Shown: positions 37,645 through 45,395, counted from the first letter of the stretch. The stretch: 64,000 bases of DNA from an uncultured Bacteroidales bacterium (GCA_903913285.1 CAIWKO010000060.1:124001-188000); one strand, 5' to 3'. The notes: generated from the sequence alone by a model not told the origin. Program-made: numbers and translations.

Positions 37645-37924
37645 ATTCCTGAAAAAAGATTCGTTCTGGCTCGGTTTGATAGTCGGCACGGTGCTGCCTC
37701 TGGTGGTGTTTGGCATTTTATATTTTATCAATGTCACCTTTCCGAATCCCGATACCGGCAAACGCATCTTCAAACTCTCAACCGTGGTGGTTTTGGGTAT
37801 CGTGCCAAACGCGCTCACGCTACGCTATTATCTTGTGAGCCTCAAAGCCGACCGCTCAGGGCGCGGCATCATGTTCATGACCTTCGTGTTGGCTATTATT
37901 TTCATGATCTTCTATCTGAACTAA
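37637..37924 (+). CDS. Small inner-membrane protein of unknown function
   Basis: 95 residues with three hydrophobic helices (WLGLIVGTVLPLVVFGILYF, a middle one around VVVLGIVPNALTL, and FMTFVLAIIFMIFYL at the C-terminus). It overlaps surE by 8 bp, and its stop is directly followed by the start of the DUF192 gene, so it is certainly part of the operon. In other Bacteroidota a short membrane protein also sits between surE and later genes; no function is known to me. Confidence 0.72.
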   Translation: MFKFLKKDSFWLGLIVGTVLPLVVFGILYFINVTFPNPDTGKRIFKLSTVVVLGIVPNALTLRYYLVSLKADRSGRGIMFMTFVLAIIFMIFYLN

Positions 37925-38470
37925 ATGGCTGCGAAAAATCAGGTACGGCGTTATATCATCATAGTTTTGATCGTGGTCATCACTATTGGATTGATAATTA
38001 TCGCCGTCAAAAAACCTGCCGAACGCTCCTACCGTAAAGAACAATTTACTGCCCAACCGCAACAAGTTGCCGAACCTAAATTCAGGTACGATGGCGACCT
38101 GATCTTTTCAAGCAACACCAAAGTGCTCAAGATCATCAGTATCGAAATTGCCCGAACCGACGCCACACGCGAACAGGGCCTGATGTATCGCAAAGCTATG
38201 CCCGATAGCTGCGGAATGCTCTTTATTTTCGACGAAATGCAACCCCTCGACTTCTGGATGAAGAACACCGCCTTGCCGCTCGACATCATTTATATCGACG
38301 ACAAGTTCTCTATCGTCAGCATCGCCAAAAACGCCGTTCCTTTTTCCGAAACCTCCATACCCTCGGGCAAAGATGCCATGTATGTGGTTGAGGTAAACGG
38401 GGGCTTTACCGATAAATATCATATCGTGAAAGGCAACACCATTTCGTACACCGCAAACAACTTACCATGA
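37925..38470 (+). CDS. DUF192 family protein, membrane-anchored
   Basis: 181 residues: one N-terminal transmembrane helix (residues ~8-27) and a DUF192 domain with the family motif R-x-x-GLMYRKAMPDSCGMLFIF followed by FWMKNTALPLDIIYID and PSGKDAMYVVEV. DUF192 proteins are small beta-barrels facing the periplasm, function unknown. ATG directly abuts the previous stop, and the last 4 bp overlap lgt (ATGA), so translational coupling is likely on both sides. Confidence 0.88.
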   Translation: MAAKNQVRRYIIIVLIVVITIGLIIIAVKKPAERSYRKEQFTAQPQQVAEPKFRYDGDLIFSSNTKVLKIISIEIARTDATREQGLMYRKAMPDSCGMLFIFDEMQPLDFWMKNTALPLDIIYIDDKFSIVSIAKNAVPFSETSIPSGKDAMYVVEVNGGFTDKYHIVKGNTISYTANNLP

Positions 38471-39285
38471 AACTTCTCGAGATCGTTTGGAACACCAATC
38501 CCGTGATGCATTTGGGCAGCCTCGAAGTGCGCTGGTATGGCCTGCTGTTCGCGCTGGGGTTTTTCCTGTCATACACCGTGCTGTATTTCGTCTTCAAAAA
38601 AGAGAAAGTTCCTTTTCGTTTGCTCGATTGGCTCACGGGCTATTTCTTTCTCGCCGTTTTGGTAGGTGCACGCCTCGGCCATTGCTTCTTCTACGAATGG
38701 GACTATTACAAAAACCATCTCTCCGAAATATTCGAGGTTTGGAAAGGCGGGCTGGCAAGCCACGGAGCTGCCATTGCCATCGTCATCGTGCTCTTCATCT
38801 ATGTGAGGCAGTTCAAGGTAAACCTTTGGTGGCTGTTCGACAGGGTGGCCATCGTCATTCCCATCGCCGCCGCCTTCGTGCGCCTGGGCAACCTGATGAA
38901 CTCCGAGATATACGGCCATGTAACTTCCATGCCCTGGGGGTTTGTGTACATGCGCGACAAAGCAGCCGGCCTGCTTCCGCGCCATCCCACCGAACTCTAC
39001 GAAGCTATCAGCTATCTTGCTATAACCGCCTTGCTGCTCATCCTCTACCGTAAGAAAAAGGCCGTCATCCGCCCGGGTTTATTTGTAGGGCTGTTTCTCA
39101 CCATCATGTTTTCCGCCCGTTTCCTCATCGAGTTTTTTAAAGAAGTGCAGGAAGATTTCGAACGCCACATGCTGCTCGATCTGGGCCAATGGTTCAGCAT
39201 ACCCTTTATACTGCTCGGCATCTATTTTATTTATCACAGCATTGTGACGGACAAAATACCGGAAGCGCCTGTGGGGAGAAAATAG
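38467..39285 (+). CDS. lgt: Prolipoprotein diacylglyceryl transferase
   Basis: 272 residues, seven transmembrane helices. Lgt signature residues: His in GGLASHGAA (equivalent of E. coli His103), the Lgt box FVRLGNLMNSEIYG (Arg143 equivalent) and SARFLIEFFKE (Arg239 equivalent). Lgt transfers diacylglycerol from phosphatidylglycerol to the lipobox Cys, the first step of lipoprotein maturation, and so acts on the lipoproteins predicted at 17045 and 17643. Last gene of the surE operon. The block 36877-39285 is visibly richer in G+C than its flanks. Confidence 0.95.
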   Translation: MKLLEIVWNTNPVMHLGSLEVRWYGLLFALGFFLSYTVLYFVFKKEKVPFRLLDWLTGYFFLAVLVGARLGHCFFYEWDYYKNHLSEIFEVWKGGLASHGAAIAIVIVLFIYVRQFKVNLWWLFDRVAIVIPIAAAFVRLGNLMNSEIYGHVTSMPWGFVYMRDKAAGLLPRHPTELYEAISYLAITALLLILYRKKKAVIRPGLFVGLFLTIMFSARFLIEFFKEVQEDFERHMLLDLGQWFSIPFILLGIYFIYHSIVTDKIPEAPVGRK

Positions 39286-39334
39286 GCTGAGGCCAACTTG
39301 TATCTTTCTAGTTGTAACTTTTAACTATTTATTT

Positions 39335-39500
39335 GGGCGCCCCCTCCTTCGTCGGGCCAGGCTGTCCGCTCATAGTCCTCGCGCCGCTTGTGTTTTTATT
39401 CTTTTGAATCAGCTCATTATTTCCAACTTTTGTCCTTTTCAAACTCTTCGGGTTGGCGGCACTGCGGGCTATCCGCTACCATCCTTGGCGCGGGGGCAAA
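39335..39500. repeat. GC-rich intergenic repeat-like element
   Basis: A GC-rich stretch in an AT-rich gap with no gene. It opens with GGGCGCCCCCTCC and closes with GGCGCGGGGGC, so short inverted ends (GCCCCC/GGGGGC) are present. Inside are two imperfect direct copies of a ~27-nt segment, GGCTGTCCGCTcatagtcct at 39361 and GGCTATCCGCTaccatcctt at 39467. It resembles dispersed palindromic elements I have seen in Bacteroidota intergenic regions; it does not code for a transposase. The rest of the 347-bp gap (39286-39632) holds only a candidate promoter. Confidence 0.5.
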
Positions 39501-39595
39501 CAGCCTTCCATTTAATCAACTTCACATCGCCTATCAATCATTCTTACCATTTAATTAAAAAAACAAATAATTCAACTTTAAAATCACATTATGCC

Positions 39596-39603
39596 TATAT
39601 TTG
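39596..39603 (+). promoter_or_regulatory. Candidate -7 promoter element
   Basis: TATATTTG, 29 bp before the ATG at 39633. It lies just after the ATG at 39591, arguing for the later start. Confidence 0.4.
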
Positions 39604-39632
39604 TCCAAAATAGTGCAAATAATATTATTAAA

Positions 39633-40535
39633 ATGAAAAAAAATCTTGTTCTAATTTTTATTCTAATTAATTCAACAGCTTTTTGTCAAAGTTATTCATC
39701 CCATTTTTCAAAACAGGATTATGATAGTTCTAAAAATTTTGTTGGTCCTAATTTAGCCGCATTAAAATATATTGGGCAAGAATTCTATCTCCCTAAATCC
39801 CGATGGAGTACAACTGTTCAATTTGTAAAAGATTTTAATAAGAGTGCTTATGAAAAGGATAATGTCTATAAATGCGATAGATTTTGGAATCCATTAAAAA
39901 CCGAAATTGAAGATAGATATTATGATGTTTTAACATTGGAAAAGTCATATAATTCCGAAGATATTTTCCTAAAATTAGTAAATAAATCAAATAATGATAC
40001 TGTTTATTATCGGTACAAGGCAATTGATGCTTCCGATTTTCCTTTTATTGTTTCAGGATTTTATATTAAACAAAAGCAAAAATTAATTGGCCAGAAATTT
40101 GTTTTTGATAATTATATTACTGAGAGATTGAACAAAAGTATTTCGACAGATAATTTTAAATTAGGCCAAATAATGACGGTTTCTGATTTAATAATTGATA
40201 CTGTCCATGGCAGGTTGAATGTAATTTTAGAAAATGATCTTAAAAATAATGTGCCTTATGCATATGATTTAATTTTTTCTGGAAAAATCTTTGGTAGAGT
40301 GTATTCAAAAGAAGAAGCTGAAGATTATAAAAAAGATTTTGGGAATTATTATTTTGATTTAGTATTAAAGCATGAATTAAAAATAGGAATGAATTCAAGA
40401 ATGGCTAAATTAATAGAAGGTTTTCCTAATAAAATCAACAGAACCGAAACACAGAATACTATATATGAGCAATGGGTTTACGATGAAAAATATTTGTATT
40501 TTGAAAATGGTAAATTAACCACTATACAAGATTAA
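39633..40535 (+). CDS. Secreted orphan protein
   Basis: 300 residues from the ATG at 39633, which gives a signal peptide (MKKNLVLIFILINSTAFCQ). The mature protein is Lys/Asn/Asp/Tyr-rich, reflecting strongly AT-biased codons. Motifs of note: FYLPKSRWS, FIVSGFYIKQKQKLIGQKFVF, and a C-terminal KIGMNSRMAKLIEGFPNK segment followed by YEQWVYDEKYLYFENGKL, which resembles the SmpA/BamE-like signature (small motif, then W-Y, then strand with NGK). Not recognised as a named family. It converges on the candidate RiPP operon. Confidence 0.7.
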   Translation: MKKNLVLIFILINSTAFCQSYSSHFSKQDYDSSKNFVGPNLAALKYIGQEFYLPKSRWSTTVQFVKDFNKSAYEKDNVYKCDRFWNPLKTEIEDRYYDVLTLEKSYNSEDIFLKLVNKSNNDTVYYRYKAIDASDFPFIVSGFYIKQKQKLIGQKFVFDNYITERLNKSISTDNFKLGQIMTVSDLIIDTVHGRLNVILENDLKNNVPYAYDLIFSGKIFGRVYSKEEAEDYKKDFGNYYFDLVLKHELKIGMNSRMAKLIEGFPNKINRTETQNTIYEQWVYDEKYLYFENGKLTTIQD

Positions 40536-40553
40536 AAACTTATATTAGGTTTT

Positions 40554-40591
40554 GGCATCTCAGATGCCCCATTCTTTTAGCATAAAAGAAT
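40554..40591. terminator. Two adjacent hairpins between convergent genes
   Basis: GGCATCT-c-AGATGCC (40554-40568), then ATTCTTTT-agcat-AAAAGAAT (40571-40591). The second gives short U-runs in both directions, so the pair may end both the secreted orphan gene and the RiPP-like operon. Confidence 0.5.
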
Positions 40592-40678
40592 AGATATGAT
40601 TGAGAAAATACCTCTTCTTCCCTACCAATTATTTAAAAAATCCCAAACTATTGTGATACTAATATATCTGAAATTTCT

Positions 40679-40906
40679 TTAGAAAAGCATCGTAGAGCAT
40701 TTATTACAATTGCAGCTACATCTGCTTATACGTTGACATGACATGTTAACAACAATACCATCTTTCACCTCAAAACTATGTTGATCATAAAATCCCATGT
40801 CAACTTCTTTTTCAATGAATTCTAATTGTTCAACATCAATGTCATTTTGATTTTCACATGATGTCTTCACTTCTTTGATTGTTTCTTGAACTAAATGTGT
40901 TTGCAT
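40679..40906 (-). CDS. Small Cys-rich peptide, candidate RiPP precursor
   Basis: 75 residues. The first ~53 are acidic and helix-prone (VQETIKEVKTSCENQND, VEQLEFIEKEVDMGFY), like a leader peptide. They are followed by GIVVNMSC and a C-terminal segment of ~20 residues with five Cys (pattern S-C-x5-C-x-C-x-C-x2-C) ending in STMLF. It lies directly downstream of a radical SAM/SPASM maturase on the same strand; such Cys-rich tails are typical substrates for thioether formation. Its ATG lies inside the 3' end of the maturase gene (53-bp overlap, different frame). No Shine-Dalgarno. Precursor status is inference from size, composition and context; start could be shorter (Met37 or Met54). Confidence 0.6.
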   Translation of the reverse strand: MQTHLVQETIKEVKTSCENQNDIDVEQLEFIEKEVDMGFYDQHSFEVKDGIVVNMSCQRISRCSCNCNKCSTMLF

Positions 40907-42188
40907 ACTTTGAATTTTTATTATTGTTTGTAATCTTATTATTTAGAATGTTTAATCCAATATTTTGAGTTGATGTACAATTAAGTTTATCTGTTAGTCT
41001 TCTGTCAGGACAGTCTCCTGAACAATGATATTTACAAAAACAATCCGAACACTCACTATAATTAAAAACAACCATATTTCTAATAGACTCTATTTTTTTA
41101 GAATCAAGTATCAATTCATCCGAATTTATGTCGTATTTACCAAAGACAAAATCCTCAGGTGCTCCATCTCTATGGCAGGCATAGATTATTCCATTGACAT
41201 CTACCGTCCAACTTGGAATACCAACATTTGTACAAAATACAGGCCTTATTAAATCATAATCAGTCGTTGCAGAGTTTATTATTGAAATGGGTTTTCCTTT
41301 TATGTAATTTAGCAAATGAACAATTTTATCGCTAAACACTTTTTTATCTGGTGGTTTAACTTGAACGCAAATTTTACCTCTTCCGAAAGGATTCAAATTT
41401 TCTAATCCAATCGATCGATTTGGAAAGTTTTCTGCAAAAAAATCTATAGTTTGATCTAGAAAATTTATACTATAATCCGAAACAGTAGCCCTAAAAGCAT
41501 AATTAAAATTAGAATTACGAAAAAATTCTGCTGTTTCGTAAACTTTGGAAAAGGATTCTTCTCCATTTTTCATAGGTCTATGTAAATTTTGAATATGAGC
41601 AGGCCCATCAAATGAAAGCGATACATCATAAAATTCTTTCACAATGAATTTTCTTACATGGTCATTATATACTCCATTAGTCGCCATCGAAAGTTTAAAT
41701 TTAATATTCCTTTTAGAGGCATATTCTTTCACTTTACTAACAGCAAATTCAAGTTTTTTAAAATCAAATGTAGGTTCTCCACCACCATTAAAAGATATTT
41801 GAACAGTTTCTGTATCATTAATAAATTCAAAATACTTTTTAATTATTGCTTCAATCATTTTATATGACATCGTCACCAATTTGTGAGACTCTCCAGCAGA
41901 AGCATGACAATAGATACAACGCAAATTGCAATTATCAGTTATCGCTAAAGATAGTTCGGGATTAGTCTTATGTAAGTTGTCAATAATACCATTCATGTCT
42001 AGTAATGGTCTTTTAATCAGCATGTCTAAAAATTGCTGTTTAATAGTAGAATCTTCTCTTGATTTAATTTTTTCAATAACATCATTCTTCGCTAACGCTA
42101 AATAACTTCTTAAAGGAGCATAAATTATTTTTTTAGATAAATCTTCTTCAAAGGTTAAGAAAAATAATTCTTCTTTATCAATAATCAT
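40854..42188 (-). CDS. Radical SAM/SPASM domain protein, candidate peptide maturase
   Basis: 444 residues. The [4Fe-4S]-SAM motif is CNLRCIYC (Cys87, 91, 94), with the SAM-binding GGEP motif in FNGGGEPTF and the later SLSFDGP. The C-terminal SPASM region has ACHRDG, then CSDC, YHCSGDC and a last Cys in LNCTST, giving the CX2CX5CX3C pattern that binds two auxiliary clusters in peptide maturases and anaerobic sulfatase maturases. The N-terminal ~75 residues include IIYAPLRSYLALA, a start seen in SPASM maturases. No sulfatase is nearby; a Cys-rich peptide gene follows. The last ~35 residues (Asn/Lys/Ser-rich) look unstructured. Strongly AT-rich codons. Confidence 0.87.
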   Translation of the reverse strand: MIIDKEELFFLTFEEDLSKKIIYAPLRSYLALAKNDVIEKIKSREDSTIKQQFLDMLIKRPLLDMNGIIDNLHKTNPELSLAITDNCNLRCIYCHASAGESHKLVTMSYKMIEAIIKKYFEFINDTETVQISFNGGGEPTFDFKKLEFAVSKVKEYASKRNIKFKLSMATNGVYNDHVRKFIVKEFYDVSLSFDGPAHIQNLHRPMKNGEESFSKVYETAEFFRNSNFNYAFRATVSDYSINFLDQTIDFFAENFPNRSIGLENLNPFGRGKICVQVKPPDKKVFSDKIVHLLNYIKGKPISIINSATTDYDLIRPVFCTNVGIPSWTVDVNGIIYACHRDGAPEDFVFGKYDINSDELILDSKKIESIRNMVVFNYSECSDCFCKYHCSGDCPDRRLTDKLNCTSTQNIGLNILNNKITNNNKNSKYANTFSSRNNQRSEDIM

Positions 42189-42197
42189 GTTGCAATT

Positions 42198-42896
42198 TTA
42201 TTTTGTAATTAAATTTAGACTTTTTTGTAAATCAACCAATTTACCATTTCGTATTAGTTTTAGTATTCCATTTATTATACCTTCATAGAATTCTGTTGTT
42301 ATCGTTTCCTTATCAATTTGATCGTCTCCATCATCATCTATTTTTAAACTTTTTTTATTCCCTTTCCTATTTTCATTATTATTGATTAATAGCTCTATAA
42401 CTGCATTAATAATAATTTGTCCTTCTATTAATTCATTACTAATAATCTTCTCTGTATTTTCCAATCTTATTCTTTCAGTTTCTTCCTTATACCTTTCATT
42501 TTTGAGTTTCATTTCTTCTAATTTTTCAATCAATATTTTATCTGTAATTTTTTTTGTTCGAGTCGTAATATTTAAAAGCTCGAGAATTTTTATGATGAAT
42601 TTAGAAGTTGCTTCAATAGGTTCGCCGCTACCTTCTAAGCTAAAACTTCCAGGGGATGCCATTTTTATCTTATGTATTCTCAGTTTTGCACTTTCGTCCG
42701 CATAATCTGATAGGTTATTTAGTACTTTAGTAATGGAAAGTTTATTTGATGCAAAAGAATCTGGAATTCCCTTTTCATATACTTTAATGATTTCAATCGC
42801 CAAAAAAACATTATAAATTTTTGAAATACTAGCAAGACAGGTGTTCCATTCCTCAACCGTCCAATCTCCTGATGTTTTAAAAGTTAAAATTTCCAT
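42198..42896 (-). CDS. Uncharacterised protein upstream of the radical SAM gene
   Basis: 232 residues, no recognised domain. The N-terminal half is mixed alpha/beta and ends in KIKMASPGSFSLEGSGEPI, an xxSPGxxxLxG motif I associate with small hypothetical proteins of bacterial conflict or signalling gene sets, without being able to test it. Residues ~120-155 form a charged coiled coil (KLEEMKLKNERYKEETERI). The C-terminal third is helical with an acidic DDDGDD patch. Unusually for this window it has a strong Shine-Dalgarno (42903-42908). It ends 9 bp before the maturase start, so the two are surely co-transcribed. Confidence 0.7.
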   Translation of the reverse strand: MEILTFKTSGDWTVEEWNTCLASISKIYNVFLAIEIIKVYEKGIPDSFASNKLSITKVLNNLSDYADESAKLRIHKIKMASPGSFSLEGSGEPIEATSKFIIKILELLNITTRTKKITDKILIEKLEEMKLKNERYKEETERIRLENTEKIISNELIEGQIIINAVIELLINNNENRKGNKKSLKIDDDGDDQIDKETITTEFYEGIINGILKLIRNGKLVDLQKSLNLITK

Positions 42897-42902
42897 TCAT
42901 AA

Positions 42903-42908
42903 CCTCCT
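42903..42908 (-). promoter_or_regulatory. Strong Shine-Dalgarno sequence before the 232-residue unknown gene
   Basis: On the minus strand AGGAGG, 6 nt before the ATG at 42896. Apart from infC it is the only full match seen in front of a gene here, and may point to a different genomic origin. Confidence 0.6.
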
Positions 42909-42933
42909 ATTGATTCATTCTTATATTTTATTT

Positions 42934-43248
42934 CTAATTTAATTTATTTTCAGTAAGTAATATAGTAACAGAATCAGGATTAATTTCTATAATAGTACAA
43001 ACAATAATGCGTTCTACTGTCTTTACTTTTATTAATTGCCCACTTTTCATACCATTACCATAATTATCTCTCGATTCAATAATCGGCCCCAATGAAGAAT
43101 TAACTTGTACTGTAATTACCTCAATTTCCTTATCATAAGCATCATACTTAATATCTCCAATAGTAATAATAATATCGCCATCATTAATCATCCAATAAGA
43201 ATTCTCTTTAACTTCATTTTGACCATGATTTATAAAAGTTTTTTCCAT
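42934..43248 (-). CDS. Small uncharacterised beta-rich protein
   Basis: 104 residues with no signal peptide or membrane helix. It alternates hydrophobic and polar residues (DGDIIITIGDIKYDAY, EIEVITVQVNSSLG, LIKVKTVERIIVCTIIEI), suggesting a small beta barrel. It sits second in the minus-strand operon, 37 bp before the next gene. A role as carrier, immunity or recognition protein for the peptide system is possible but unsupported by any motif. Confidence 0.62.
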   Translation of the reverse strand: MEKTFINHGQNEVKENSYWMINDGDIIITIGDIKYDAYDKEIEVITVQVNSSLGPIIESRDNYGNGMKSGQLIKVKTVERIIVCTIIEINPDSVTILLTENKLN

Positions 43249-43292
43249 TTCATTGTTAATATTTTATCATTAATATAATGCAATATTCAAAT

Positions 43293-43892
43293 TTAATCTG
43301 ACAAATTCTCATCCGCAAATTTCATTAACTGTTCAATTTCTCTTCTACAATCACCATAATTAAAAAACTCCCAAATATTCTTTTCGTTATTATAAATTAA
43401 TCGAATATTGTTGGCTTCATTAATATTTGGCCAATTGTCAGGTGTTTTAAAAGCGGTTTCTAATTTTTCAGAATTAACAAAGTCAATTGCTTTTTTAATT
43501 ATTTTATCCATTTCCCCTTCCTGAATACCCCCTTCAAATACGATTTCCGCAATTTTTTCTTTATTTATTAGTTTTAAGCTAATGCTTTTGGGGGTATCAT
43601 CATTTTTTCCTTTTTCTTCAAGTTTATTTATTGGTATTTTTAATAAACTGTTCCATAAGAATTTCAATCCATCCCAAAATAATCCATCGGTTATAATTTT
43701 CAAAGCATGTAGCTGTAAAACAACAACAATATCAAACATTTCATTGCCCGAAAAATTAAGCCATTCAGATTCTTCTTCAATTTCTAACTGAAATTTCAAA
43801 TTCGTCTTGGTGTCAAGTTCAAGATTTTTAAATCCCTGAATGATATCATTAGGTAAATAATATTGAAAAATAATTTTTATTTCTTCTCGCAT
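43293..43892 (-). CDS. Uncharacterised protein, first gene of the RiPP-like operon
   Basis: 199 residues, no recognised domain. It begins MREEIKIIFQYYLPNDII and has an amphipathic segment GLFWDGLKFLWNSLLKIPINKL near the middle, which could be a membrane-associated helix, followed by ISLKLINKEKIAEIVFEGG and a C-terminal helix ending QLMKFADENL. AT-rich like the rest of the operon. The orientation and 44-bp gap suggest co-transcription with the genes down to the Cys-rich peptide. Confidence 0.62.
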   Translation of the reverse strand: MREEIKIIFQYYLPNDIIQGFKNLELDTKTNLKFQLEIEEESEWLNFSGNEMFDIVVVLQLHALKIITDGLFWDGLKFLWNSLLKIPINKLEEKGKNDDTPKSISLKLINKEKIAEIVFEGGIQEGEMDKIIKKAIDFVNSEKLETAFKTPDNWPNINEANNIRLIYNNEKNIWEFFNYGDCRREIEQLMKFADENLSD

Positions 43893-43965
43893 TTAGTTTT
43901 CAATTTAAAATTCATTTTACTTTATTTCCAACTACAAATATATAATTATTCGTTTAGTATCATAA

Positions 43966-44002
43966 AAAAACTCCCAAAACTTTTCAAATTCCGGGAGTTT
44001 TT
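43966..44002 (-). terminator. Rho-independent terminator upstream of the RiPP-like operon
   Basis: AAAAACTCCC (43966-43975) pairs with GGGAGTTTTT (43993-44002). On the minus strand it ends in a seven-base U-run, 20 bp past the stop of the gene at 44023-44997, and so separates that gene from the RiPP-like operon. Confidence 0.78.
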
Positions 44003-44022
44003 AATACTCTTATATCTTTCCT

Positions 44023-44997
44023 CTACACCACTTCATCAATCCCTATCTCCCCATCCTCCGTATTACTTTCATTGGCTACAAACAAATACGTCTTATCCGG
44101 AAATCCCAAATCCACCGAACTCTGTGTAGCTTCATCGCCTCCTGTTATAAGTTTGAAACCTGCCGGTATCGTGGTCGGAGCATCCGGGGTTGCCTGTGTC
44201 CAGTATTTCAGGTCAGGATTTCCCAGGTTGCTGAATAAATAAATTTTTCCTGCTGCAATCTGAAATCCCATAGGCACAATTTTCAGCATCGGTATAACTT
44301 TATCAAACTCTCCGGGTGCGCCGCTGTCGCCCGGTTTTCTTTTTCTATGCCCCTGCAAATGCAGCTTACGGCATTTTTTGTATAACTTAAAAAAAGCAGC
44401 ATCTTTTTTCCTGAAAGGTTTCGCTGCCGTGTCAAGCATCGTTTTCATATAAACGATCAGATTATGATACTTTTCATCACGGTCGGCTACCTGCGTAGCG
44501 TGCAATTTAATTTCCGCTTCCGGTGTATTCAATTGCTTATCATACAAAACCAAATTATCATGCAAATCGACCAGGTCGCTTGCTTCATAACCATGAGGAG
44601 TTAGGTTTGTAATAACTACATCTGCTAATATTCCTTCAAGATTATTTCCCACCTCAAGCAATTCCGAACCTGCCAGTTTTTCCAGGTCCGACTGCGGAAA
44701 ATGAACTTTTTTCTTCAGCACTTCGTCTTTAGTTTCGCTGGCATACGAATCCAAAACATCATAACCAAACAAAATTTCGGCCAGCACTTTAACTTTGGTA
44801 ACTTCTTTCTGAGCTGCAAGCCCTGTTTGGTTAATAATCACAATTTGGTCGGCATCCAAAACAGCTTGTATTAAACCTTTGGCGGTAGTAACTCTTGCTG
44901 CAAATATGGGAACTTTTGCCACTGCTGTTGGGTTTGCATCGCAGGCGCTGCATGTAACTAGTGCCGATCTGATACCAATTTTTTTTACATCATCCAT
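44023..44997 (-). CDS. Uncharacterised 324-residue protein
   Basis: No signal peptide. Residues ~60-210 are helical (LDSYASETKDEVLKKK, EIKLHATQVADRDEKYHNLIVYMKTML), with a basic patch HRKRKPGDSGAPGEFDK near residue 220. The C-terminal ~90 residues are beta-rich (GFQIAAGKIYLFSNLGNPDLKYW, TIPAGFKLITGGDEATQ) and may be an Ig/FN3-like fold. Similar hypothetical proteins occur in Bacteroidota, but I cannot name a family. Base composition is ordinary, unlike the RiPP-like operon next to it. Confidence 0.68.
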   Translation of the reverse strand: MDDVKKIGIRSALVTCSACDANPTAVAKVPIFAARVTTAKGLIQAVLDADQIVIINQTGLAAQKEVTKVKVLAEILFGYDVLDSYASETKDEVLKKKVHFPQSDLEKLAGSELLEVGNNLEGILADVVITNLTPHGYEASDLVDLHDNLVLYDKQLNTPEAEIKLHATQVADRDEKYHNLIVYMKTMLDTAAKPFRKKDAAFFKLYKKCRKLHLQGHRKRKPGDSGAPGEFDKVIPMLKIVPMGFQIAAGKIYLFSNLGNPDLKYWTQATPDAPTTIPAGFKLITGGDEATQSSVDLGFPDKTYLFVANESNTEDGEIGIDEVV

Positions 44998-45395
44998 GAT
45001 TAATTTTTTTTATGATCAATAGCTCTAGAATCTTGTTAAAAATTTTTATAAAATGCTGGCATAAAGGTATAATTTCTTTTTCGAATAATGCAAGCTTTTT
45101 CTTATTTTTTTTCATAAATGACCAAAAAAAATAAAAATTAATAAAAGCAGTCGGAGTGCGACTCCAAGTCGCGCCCCGACTAAAACCACAAATGACAACA
45201 AAAATTTACCCTTAAAACTTAAATCATTCCACCATCTGCCATTTTGTCATACAATACAACTTTCCTGTCTATAACAAACCCCCTTAAATTGCTTCTTTTT
45301 CCACCTAAATTTCTTCCTTTTTACCTAAAATTTTCAAAAAATAAAATACAATACAGTAAAACAATAAGTTAATAACAACCGTAATTCATCAATTA
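44998..45395. other. AT-rich intergenic stretch without a gene
   Basis: Between the 324-residue orphan and the 21-bp array. It is mostly A/T-rich and holds one GC-rich hairpin at 45150-45180. No open frame with coding character was seen. Confidence 0.6.
45150..45180. repeat. GC-rich palindrome (REP-like hairpin)
   Basis: GTCGG-a-GTGCGAC pairs with GTCGCGC-c-CCGAC across TCCAA, giving a 12-bp stem with one mismatch. It stands alone in an AT-rich gap with no U-run, so it resembles a REP-type element rather than a terminator. Confidence 0.6.

Noticed and set aside
38487-39053. 188-residue frame overlapping lgt on the same strand
   Set aside because: Arg/His/Pro-rich shadow in the +2 frame of an intact lgt.
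39335-39500. Insertion sequence
   Set aside because: Too short, no transposase frame, and only 6-bp inverted ends; kept only as a repeat-like element.
40854-42188. Anaerobic sulfatase maturase
   Set aside because: The SPASM cysteine pattern is shared, but no sulfatase is nearby and a Cys-rich peptide gene is adjacent; not fully excluded.
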